Part shown: positions 1 to 5,614 of the stretch, one piece after another
Layout: each line of letters opens with the position of its first letter
Position numbering within the stretch: position 1 is the stretch's first letter
NCBI GenBank assembly: GCA_946482345.1
Contig: CAMLRJ010000165.1
Span: 1 to 7,500, forward strand
DNA length: 7,500 nucleotides
Source: an uncultured Cellvibrio sp.
Lineage (GTDB): Bacteria; Pseudomonadota; Gammaproteobacteria; Pseudomonadales; Cellvibrionaceae
Direction: 5' to 3'
The notes under the pieces: model-generated
What the model was told of the DNA's origin: nothing
The model's database searches: none
What the model saw: the letters and a program-made list of their open reading frames with translations, nothing else
Program-made: the position numbers and the translations under genes

Positions 1-979
1 TTTCCGGTTTGCCGGCAGAGTTTTCGTAAATCAAATCGTGGAATGCAAATTCAATTACAATTTCCGGGCGCACCATGGTGAAGAGTGTGTGATTGCGATC
101 AGTTGTGCGATAAGCCGATGGAACTGCCATGGCTTTTAGCTTGTGATAAAACTCGCGGCGTTGTTCATCGTCAAAACCGGTACCGACTTTTGCAAAAACT
201 TGAAAGCTGCCATCCGGTCGCATCAAGCCTGTTAATAACACACGTAAACTATCAGCAACATCCGGTGATTCAGTAAAACCTAAAATCACGGCATCGATAT
301 TATGTTTGGGTTTGATTTTATAAATGGTGTGGTTATGTTCATCCACACAGACAATCCCTTCTTGCTCACCATCAGTCACCCAGGTTTTGTACAACTGCGA
401 TAAATTTTTCGTATCGACGTTGTGATGCTCAACACTGTGACATTGGCCACTGACGGGTAACAATTCCGATAATTTTTTCTGTTTATCAACAAACGACATT
501 GAACGGCAATTATCACGATTAAGCTCCAACAGATCGAAGGCTGCAAAAGATAATATCTGTGCCTTTTCTCCTGCACCTGTTCCTAAAGCCGAAGTCACAT
601 CATAAACTCGTGAACGTGAATCACTGGTATTCACATATAACTCACCTGCCAAAACAATTTTTTCAAACTTGGCAAATGCTTTTTTGGCCTCTTCGAGTAA
701 AGGCAATCCCGTAATTACGCGACCTTTAATATTAAATAAAAAACAATCATCACCGGATTTAAACAAAAAATGTAATTGGCCATCCAGCTTTAACGAAGCA
801 TGCAATTGGGTGGATTCAATACTGGCAATATCGCCTTCATTTAATAATCGATAACGCGATGCCACATTCTTTTTGTAGCTGCGAGCCAGATTTAACAAAC
901 CGGAATCAGTCAATGCACCTTGACCCACCATCACACCCTTGCCCAAGGCTTCCATTTTTTTTGCATCGTAAAAACTCAT
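1..979 (-). CDS. ATP-dependent DNA ligase-like protein, 3' end cut by the window edge
   Basis: Hand translation of the minus strand gives 326 residues with no stop before base 1. Seen: a KLDG motif I at residues 64-67 (K64 the presumed AMP-accepting lysine), GEL at 112-114 (motif III), FDLL at 148-151 (IIIa), EGIV at 207-210 (IV) and KIKP at 221-224 (V). An OB-fold-like segment follows, with KVGTGFDDE at 264-272 and a later RPEIVIEF stretch, both typical of ATP-dependent DNA ligases. Known of the family: the lysine is adenylated by ATP, AMP moves to a 5'-phosphate, and the nick is sealed. Odd: motif I has leucine where the usual arginine stands (KxDGxR), motifs IV and V are only about ten residues apart, and only about 60 residues precede K64, so a large N-terminal DNA-binding domain is absent. 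The start is supported by AAGGAG eight bases upstream, and the ATG shares ATGA with the stop of the 240-aa gene. An RNA ligase or another nucleotidyltransferase remains possible. The class is fairly sure, the substrate is not. Confidence 0.
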   Translation of the reverse strand, partial: MSFYDAKKMEALGKGVMVGQGALTDSGLLNLARSYKKNVASRYRLLNEGDIASIESTQLHASLKLDGQLHFLFKSGDDCFLFNIKGRVITGLPLLEEAKKAFAKFEKIVLAGELYVNTSDSRSRVYDVTSALGTGAGEKAQILSFAAFDLLELNRDNCRSMSFVDKQKKLSELLPVSGQCHSVEHHNVDTKNLSQLYKTWVTDGEQEGIVCVDEHNHTIYKIKPKHNIDAVILGFTESPDVADSLRVLLTGLMRPDGSFQVFAKVGTGFDDEQRREFYHKLKAMAVPSAYRTTDRNHTLFTMVRPEIVIEFAFHDLIYENSAGKPE

Positions 980-1698
980 TCTGCTTTCTCCTTATCATCT
1001 TCTTTCGGAACAGGTTTTAATTCGAGATTGGTTAAATGCATAATCAATTGATAAGCATTGCCCTTGGTACGACCCTCCAGAAAAGCGCGAAATTGTTTGC
1101 CATTACGCGACAGAATTAAAGGCTCGTTGGATTTTTTCCCTGCACCTAAAAATAACAAACTTTGTTTTTCTTCCAGGTCTTTTGCCATGTTGTACAGAAA
1201 ATCAAACGTCAAACCATCCACATGTTTGATTTGATAAGCATTGGTAAAAGCAAATTTTTTCACGCATTCCCATTTCGGCAATAAACGGCCAGTCCACTTC
1301 AAGGGAGATTCGCCATTGATATTAGCTTCAATTTCACGCAAATCGCGCTCCTCGGTCATTTCACCGGTAGCAGAAAATACGCGTTCTTTTAAATGCACTG
1401 CACCGGCAGGTTGATTGTCGCTGTTTAAATAAATACGCACAGTGCCATCAATGCGTTTGCCAAATAATTCCAGATCAATTTCCGGATCAGCATCGATTAG
1501 TTTTTGTGACAGTTCTTCAGGTGTAATCTCGCGAGTCAAACTGGTGAGATCAGTTTCCAAAGAACCTTTAACAATACGCACACCGTCAACCGGCTGTAAT
1601 TGTTGATCAACGCGCCGGGTAAATTGCGCACGCTTTTTATTATCCAGGGCAACACGTGAGTTGCGTTGTTTTTCATCGGCTATATTGATGACTTTCAT
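976..1698 (-). CDS. Uncharacterised 240-aa protein coupled to the ligase-like gene
   Basis: I do not recognise a named family. No signal peptide or membrane segment is visible, so it is probably cytosolic. The N-terminus (residues 1-35) is rich in Lys/Arg/Asn and the last dozen residues are a charged Lys/Glu tail. Between them is a mixed, probably globular alpha/beta region. Blocks that look structured are EIDLELFGKRIDG (73-85), LKWTGRLLPKWECVKKF (133-149) and a C-terminal part from SLLFLGAGKK (180-189) to the FRAFLEGR segment (203-210). LFLGAGKK is glycine/lysine rich but is not a Walker A motif. Translation starts at an ATG with AAAGGA six bases upstream (1705-1710). Its TGA overlaps the ligase ATG as ATGA, so the two proteins are probably made together; a complex or shared substrate is inferred from this. 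Its own promoter could lie in the repeat-filled gap upstream, but none is clear. The gene call is strong and the function unknown. Confidence 0.
   Translation of the reverse strand: MKVINIADEKQRNSRVALDNKKRAQFTRRVDQQLQPVDGVRIVKGSLETDLTSLTREITPEELSQKLIDADPEIDLELFGKRIDGTVRIYLNSDNQPAGAVHLKERVFSATGEMTEERDLREIEANINGESPLKWTGRLLPKWECVKKFAFTNAYQIKHVDGLTFDFLYNMAKDLEEKQSLLFLGAGKKSNEPLILSRNGKQFRAFLEGRTKGNAYQLIMHLTNLELKPVPKEDDKEKAE
988..993 (-). promoter_or_regulatory. Ribosome binding site of the ligase-like gene
   Basis: AAGGAG on the minus strand lies inside the end of the 240-aa gene, eight bases before the ATG at 979-977. It fixes that ATG as the start, although the ligase gene has no intergenic space of its own. 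The ATGA overlap points to translational coupling with the upstream gene. Confidence 0.
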
Positions 1699-1750
1699 TT
1701 TTGTTCCTTTAGGTTTTCAATTTTTTTTTGCTGAATTTGATTTTGTTTTT

Positions 1751-1788
1751 AGTTCCCCCCTTTGAAAAAGGGGGGCTAGGGGGGATTT
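1751..1788 (-). repeat. REP-like palindrome, copy 1 (inverted relative to copies 2 and 3)
   Basis: Six C, TTT, a GAA loop, AAA and six G form a perfect 9-bp stem at 1755-1775. This is followed by CTAGGGGGGATTT. Read on the minus strand it has the same plan as copies 2 and 3: AAATCCC..., a short CTAGCC/CTAACC link, then the hairpin. No T-run follows the stem on either strand, so it is not a convincing intrinsic terminator. Confidence 0.
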
Positions 1789-1814
1789 AGCTTTTCAGTT
1801 TTTCCCACCATTTT

Positions 1815-1852
1815 AAATCCCTCCTAACCTCCCTTTTTCAAATGGAGGGATT
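1815..1852 (+). repeat. REP-like palindrome, copy 2
   Basis: AAATCCCTCCTAACC leads into a hairpin, CCTCCCTTT / TTC / AAATGGAGG at 1828-1848, with one C-T mismatch in a 9-bp stem. It has the same CTAACC link as copy 3 and is inverted relative to copy 1. The AAATCCC lead-in and TTTTTCAAA core link it to copy 1; the link and position link it to copy 3. Confidence 0.
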
Positions 1853-1854
1853 CA

Positions 1855-1890
1855 CCCCCTCCTAACCTCCCCCTTGGCAAGGGGGAGGGA
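1855..1890 (+). repeat. REP-like palindrome, copy 3, same element as inside the AddB-like gene
   Basis: Five C, TCCTAACC, then a perfect 10-bp stem CCTCCCCCTT / AAGGGGGAGG with a GGC loop (1866-1888). Apart from one extra A it is identical to the left half of the element at 3214-3248. Three palindromes within 140 bases, plus a pair in a neighbouring gene, indicate a dispersed repeat family rather than a local duplication only. Confidence 0.
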
Positions 1891-1897
1891 CTTTACT

Positions 1898-1914
1898 CCC
1901 TGCTTTCTACAGGG
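1898..1914. repeat. Small hairpin at the end of the repeat cluster
   Basis: CCCTG (1898-1902) pairs with CAGGG (1910-1914) around a 7-base loop. On the minus strand it lies just after the stop of the 203-aa gene. No U-tract follows, so a terminator role is not supported. It may be the outer arm of the adjacent repeat element. Confidence 0.
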
Positions 1915-1925
1915 TGGGGTGTTTT

Positions 1926-2537
1926 TTAAAACATACTAAAATCAATTTCTTCATCATCCGATTCTTCTTCGTCTTCATCATCTTCCAACAAAGTTGAATC
2001 GATATTTTGCATTTCGATAAATTCAAAACCACAATGTTGCCCAATGGTCATAAATAAATTGTCATCACTTTCAATTAAAAAAGCGGTGTCGGGATTGTGG
2101 CTGGCGTAGTAATTAAAAGGAAAACAAAAAATTTCGTCGGAGTTTTTGACTTGCTCCAACAAAGCGGCATCGGTTTCTAATTGATAAACCGATTTGATCA
2201 CGTGTGCTAAATAAGTATCGACAGAAACTGTATCTGTCAGCGGAATATCACTATTAAAAGAAGATTCTTTTTTTTCTATGGGTTGATTGTCCGCATCAAC
2301 CACATTCAAGGCATCGCGCTCCAGCCAATGACCGGAAATATCCAGATAACCTTGCTCAAAAGAACCTTTGGAAAAAATATGCATGCCGTCACTGGAAATT
2401 GAACCTATGTGGCACTCTTTTCCATCTTTATCGACTGCAATTGTGTCAACCCAACCGTAAAGTTTGTTGCGATCGACTTTTTGCAAATCACAATTAAATT
2501 GCTGGTCGCCCAAGGCGAACTTCAGACTTCTGGCCAT
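1926..2537 (-). CDS. Uncharacterised 203-aa protein with an acidic, aromatic-ended C-terminal tail
   Basis: No named family recognised. The first 85 residues look beta-rich (alternating hydrophobic/polar, with KVDRNKLYGWVD at 20-31 and repeated Gly/Asp turns). Residues 103-140 include a likely helix (DTYLAHVIKSVYQLE, 107-121) and the rest is mixed. The tail is extreme: residues 185-197 are almost all Asp/Glu, and the protein ends IDFSMF. No signal peptide, transmembrane segment or obvious catalytic motif is seen. The start is well supported, since AAAGGAG lies six bases upstream of the ATG (2544-2550). It is the first gene of the leftward group and is separated from the 240-aa gene by a repeat-filled 227-bp gap, so co-transcription is likely but not proven. 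The tail could bind protein partners or mimic nucleic acid; that is inference. The gene call is strong and the function unknown. Confidence 0.
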   Translation of the reverse strand: MARSLKFALGDQQFNCDLQKVDRNKLYGWVDTIAVDKDGKECHIGSISSDGMHIFSKGSFEQGYLDISGHWLERDALNVVDADNQPIEKKESSFNSDIPLTDTVSVDTYLAHVIKSVYQLETDAALLEQVKNSDEIFCFPFNYYASHNPDTAFLIESDDNLFMTIGQHCGFEFIEMQNIDSTLLEDDEDEEESDDEEIDFSMF

Positions 2538-2668
2538 TGCCTACTCCTTTGCTTTTTTATCAGCGGATGATTCAGAACAGCGACGACAAAGCGAGTCGGG
2601 AAGGATATGATTCACACCCACAACCCAGCCTGTGACGCAGGCGAAGAATAACATCTCATTCCAAAAAA
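2538..2668. promoter_or_regulatory. Divergent intergenic region between the two gene groups
   Basis: This 131-bp segment separates the start of the minus-strand cluster from the start of the helicase-nuclease operon, so promoters for both should lie here or just inside the genes. I could not identify a -35/-10 pair with correct spacing on either strand. A small hairpin, GCCTG / TGACG / CAGGC, sits at 2628-2642, about 27 bases before the AddB-like start, and could affect its 5' leader. Only the arrangement is certain. Confidence 0.
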
Positions 2669-5614
2669 GTGATGGTAGATTTGGTGGCAAAAACTCCTTT
2701 TGATCAGCAACTCGCGCAGTTTTTTGCGAAGCTTAATGTGCATCACACCTTGTTGCTGACGCCCAATAAACGATTGAATCGCTTTTTTATTGAGCGATAT
2801 GCAGCCATGCAAACTGCCAAAGCCTTTAACGGCCTGCGATGCCTTGCAATCAACACATGGATTCAGCAACTCTGGTCGGATCTTGAGTTTATTGACGATC
2901 ACCCTTTAGCCAATTACACACCTCTCAGCAGCTTTCAGGAAAATTTGCTCTGGGAAAAAGTGCTGGAACAACACCCCGACACCCCTCCCCTGATTAATTC
3001 CCGTGCCACTGCAAGACAAGCTCAGGAGGCATGGACATTAATGCACGAATGGCGCCTGGATTTGCAAAAATTGGTCTGGGTCGCAAAAACTAATGGTGAT
3101 TCTTTTATTTTTCAGCATTGGCATCAGGAATTTGAACGGATTTGCCAGAGGGAAAGATTTTTGTCGGTTGCGCAGGTGCCGGGGTTGTTGGTGGGGCGAC
3201 TTGAAAAGCTAGACCCCCTCCTAACCTCCCCCTTGGCAGGGGGAGGGACTGTAAACTCCTCCCCCTGCCAAGGGGGAGGCCGGGAGGGGGTAAGGCTTTT
3301 ACCCCAACAAATCTACCTCTACGGTTTCGACGAACTCACCCCTTCAATTCAACATTTATTGGATTGCCTGAAAAATCTCGGCGTAAGCATTTCATCGCTG
3401 GATTTACAGGTTGAAAAAAATTCAGCGCGGCGAATCGAGTTCATCAATGAACAACAGGAATTAAATAGCGTTGCTCGCTGGGCAAAAGAAAAAATTACAA
3501 GGCAACCGGATATCACTCTCGGAATAGTCGTTCCCAATTTAACTGCACAACGCAGTCGTATTGAACGAGTGTTTATGCAGGAATTTGAACCGCAATATAT
3601 TTTTCCGGATCAAGCGCAACACGCCACCGGGTTTAATATTTCAGCGGGACAACCTTTGTCCCAGGTACCGGTTATTGCTATTGGCCTTGCTGCATTAAGC
3701 TGTCAGGCAGAACGATTGGAATTGCAACAACTTTCTGCGCTTTTGCGTTCCCCCTTTGTGGGATCAACACAGGAATTACCTATACGCGCCCAGTGGGATA
3801 TTGCATTACATGATGTGGGTGAATTGGAATTCAGTTTTCAGCAATTTAAAACTTTTATTAGTGAGAGTGTTGCAAAACTTCGTCCTCGTCATTCTCGCGG
3901 TGGGGATGACGATGCGCCATTAAATGAAGATCAAATAGAACTCAGTGACTTTATCAATGATAGAGATTCTGGATCTCCTTCAAAAATGACGGAAATTAAA
4001 AATGATTTCTATCAACGCTTAAGCGATTTCGATTTACTGCGAAAACAACATAAAAAAATCACGCATTATCCGAGCGAATGGTGCAGCATTTTTATCGAAC
4101 AATTAAAAGCCTGGGGATGGCCGGGAGACAGACAGCTGGACACTTTGGAATTTCAGCAAATACAAAGTTGGCAGGAAACACTCGACGAATTTTCCGGGCT
4201 GGATTATGTGTTGGGTAAAATTGAGCACACCAAAGCTCTGGATGTATTAACACTCGCGCTACAACAAACGGCATTCCATGCACAAACACGCAGTTCACCA
4301 TTGCAAATTTTAGGTTTACTTGAAGCAGCGGGTTTACCTTTTGATGAATTATGGGTAATAGGTCTGGATGATGACACCTGGCCACCTGCAGCAAAACCCA
4401 ATCCACTATTGCCATTAAGCGTGCAACGTGAATTACATTTGCCGCAATCCTCACCCGAACGTGAATTTTATTTTGCGCAACGTTTAACCCGGAGATTAAC
4501 ACAAGGCAGTGTCAATTTATTTACCAGCAGCGTGACGATGAAAGGGGACAAACAATTATCGGCAAGTCCTTTAATCAAAACGTTTCCCTTGACCGATTTT
4601 ACCATTGATAAAACACCTGATTACCAACAAGATTTATTTTCCAGTCGCTATATGGAAACCCGTTTGGATTATTGCGGGCCACGTATTATCGATATGGAAT
4701 CTATTCGCGGTGGCTCGCAAATCTTAAAAAGCCAGGCAATCTGTCCATTTCAGGCATTTGCACGTTATCGTTTGCATTCCAGTGAAATTCCGGCGCCTGT
4801 TATTGGTTTAAGTGCGCTGGAACGCGGTAATTTATTACACAAAGTCATGGAAATAATCTGGCGAATATTGCGCGAGCAATCCAAATTATTGGCATTGAGT
4901 GATGAAAAATTATTGGCACTCATCAATAAGGCCACAACACAAGCTCTGATGGACATTCGCCAAAAACGCGTTGCAGGCCATCGATTTTTACAACTGGAAA
5001 CACAAAGGCTGAGCACACAAGTCTTGCAATGGTTGCAACTGGAAAAACAACGCAAGCCATTCACCGTTTTATTTAATGAAGGCCGCAAAACTGTCAAGCT
5101 GGAAAAAATGCCAATTCATATTCGTTATGATCGCGTTGACGAATTGGAAAACGGTTCTTTATTTGTGCTGGATTACAAAACCGGTGAAACGTCAATTCGC
5201 GATTGGACAGGCAATCGTCCCACCGAACCCCAGGTTCCGCTCTATGCTATCGCCAACTCAAAACGGGTTGCAGGTGCTGCTTTCGGACAAATTTCTACTG
5301 ACAAGATTTTATTTAATGGTATTGCAGAAGACAGCGACATAGCACCGGGGTTAATTAATGCTAACGAATTACCGAAAATGGATTTACCTGGAAACTGGAC
5401 CGACATTTTGCAACATTGGGAAACTGTCTTGTCACGCTTGGCCCGCGAATTTTTAGCAGGCTCTGCTGCTGTTGATCCCAAAAATCCTGCAGCCAGTTGT
5501 CGCTATTGCGAATTGCACGTACTCTGTAGAATTCGCGAGCAATTTGATTTTGATACCCCCAATCAATTACTGGATGATTCAGAAGTGTCAGGAGAATTAA
5601 CTGATGCAGAATGA
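2669..5614 (+). CDS. AddB-like PD-(D/E)XK exonuclease, probable DNA repair protein
   Basis: A long protein of the AddB-like 'probable DNA repair protein' type (family members are about 900 aa). The N-terminal region (LLLTPNKRLNRF, 28-39) aligns with an SF1 helicase fold but has no Walker A lysine, so this part should be inactive. Around residues 545-620 is a UvrD-like stretch (LGLLEAAGLPFDELWVIGLD, then WPP...NPLLPL). The C-terminal nuclease shows H724 (GNLLHKVME), D821 (YDRVD), D835 and K837 (DYKTG) and Q855/Y859 (QVPLY). Cysteines C692 and C944, C947, C953 (CxxCxxxxxC) match the Fe-S 'staple' of AddB nucleases. With the downstream helicase it should degrade or resect double-strand DNA ends. 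The start is GTG 2669 or, equally plausibly, ATG 2672; neither has a good Shine-Dalgarno, and a TGA at 2633-2635 blocks any start further upstream. Residues about 182-211 and 407-441 appear to be in-frame repeat insertions, which help explain the extra length. The class is very sure. Confidence 0.
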   Translation: MMVDLVAKTPFDQQLAQFFAKLNVHHTLLLTPNKRLNRFFIERYAAMQTAKAFNGLRCLAINTWIQQLWSDLEFIDDHPLANYTPLSSFQENLLWEKVLEQHPDTPPLINSRATARQAQEAWTLMHEWRLDLQKLVWVAKTNGDSFIFQHWHQEFERICQRERFLSVAQVPGLLVGRLEKLDPLLTSPLAGGGTVNSSPCQGGGREGVRLLPQQIYLYGFDELTPSIQHLLDCLKNLGVSISSLDLQVEKNSARRIEFINEQQELNSVARWAKEKITRQPDITLGIVVPNLTAQRSRIERVFMQEFEPQYIFPDQAQHATGFNISAGQPLSQVPVIAIGLAALSCQAERLELQQLSALLRSPFVGSTQELPIRAQWDIALHDVGELEFSFQQFKTFISESVAKLRPRHSRGGDDDAPLNEDQIELSDFINDRDSGSPSKMTEIKNDFYQRLSDFDLLRKQHKKITHYPSEWCSIFIEQLKAWGWPGDRQLDTLEFQQIQSWQETLDEFSGLDYVLGKIEHTKALDVLTLALQQTAFHAQTRSSPLQILGLLEAAGLPFDELWVIGLDDDTWPPAAKPNPLLPLSVQRELHLPQSSPEREFYFAQRLTRRLTQGSVNLFTSSVTMKGDKQLSASPLIKTFPLTDFTIDKTPDYQQDLFSSRYMETRLDYCGPRIIDMESIRGGSQILKSQAICPFQAFARYRLHSSEIPAPVIGLSALERGNLLHKVMEIIWRILREQSKLLALSDEKLLALINKATTQALMDIRQKRVAGHRFLQLETQRLSTQVLQWLQLEKQRKPFTVLFNEGRKTVKLEKMPIHIRYDRVDELENGSLFVLDYKTGETSIRDWTGNRPTEPQVPLYAIANSKRVAGAAFGQISTDKILFNGIAEDSDIAPGLINANELPKMDLPGNWTDILQHWETVLSRLAREFLAGSAAVDPKNPAASCRYCELHVLCRIREQFDFDTPNQLLDDSEVSGELTDAE
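3214..3290. repeat. Head-to-head REP-like palindrome pair inserted in frame in the AddB-like gene
   Basis: Left half 3214-3248 and right half 3256-3290 are inverted copies of a 35-bp unit, agreeing at 30 of 35 positions by eye, with spacer CTGTAAA. Each half has its own 9-bp stem (CCTCCCCCT/AGGGGGAGG), and the halves can pair with each other. The left half matches the intergenic copy at 1855-1890 except for one base. It translates in frame as a low-complexity Pro/Gly segment (residues about 183-208, with SPLAGGG and CQGGGREG) unlike the surrounding protein. Confidence 0.
3887..3991. repeat. Probable second, unrelated repeat inserted in frame in the AddB-like gene
   Basis: Outer ends CGTCATT (3887-3893) and AATGACG (3985-3991) are perfect inverted repeats bounding 105 bases, exactly 35 codons. 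CGTCATTCTCGCGG, GGGGATGACG and GATTCTGGATCTCC resemble the very common dispersed bacterial repeat of the CGTCATTCCCGCG...GGAATGACG type, here decayed. A smaller hairpin pairs 3887-3896 with 3902-3911 (with G-T pairs). The encoded residues 407-441 are polar and Asp/Ser rich, unlike their flanks. Identification as a repeat is from memory of that family, so confidence is moderate. Confidence 0.
5591..5594 (+). promoter_or_regulatory. Ribosome binding site of the helicase gene
   Basis: GGAG within the last codons of the AddB-like gene, nine bases before the ATG at 5604. It selects this ATG as the helicase start and shows that the helicase is translated from the same message as the nuclease, with an 11-base overlap of the two reading frames. 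Confidence 0.

Noticed and set aside
85..854. Short open frames on both strands over the left end (85-276 +, 376-576 -, 669-854 +)
   Set aside because: The minus-strand frame starting at 979 carries the ligase motifs through this whole stretch, so these are shadows.
1751..1890. Repeated palindromes as a CRISPR array or as rho-independent terminators
   Set aside because: The units alternate in orientation, are nearly contiguous and have no regular spacers, so they are not CRISPR. None of the stems is followed by a U-tract on the transcribed strand, so terminator calls are not supported.
2607..2651. A 14-codon open frame with a purine-rich stretch upstream, a possible leader peptide
   Set aside because: Too short to support as a gene; no regulatory amino-acid run and no known attenuator pattern. 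Kept only as a weak observation in the leader finding.
2538..2668. Sigma-70 promoters in the divergent region
   Set aside because: TTGTCG and TTCACA could serve as -35 boxes, but no -10-like hexamer sits at an acceptable spacing on either strand.
3214..3290. The inserted repeat as a gene-breaking event (pseudogene)
   Set aside because: The frame stays open across the repeat and to 5614, and the nuclease residues D821, D835, K837 and cysteines C692, C944, C947, C953 are all present downstream.
4092..4502. A 136-codon antisense open frame, and several other antisense frames within the + strand genes
   Set aside because: They lie wholly opposite clearly conserved coding sequence, lack convincing ribosome sites and show no recognisable domain.
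2669..5614. Calling this gene recC or recB
   Set aside because: The order (inactive N-terminal helicase fold, C-terminal PD-(D/E)XK with CxxCxxxxxC) fits AddB. RecC lacks an active nuclease of this type and RecB has an active N-terminal Walker A.
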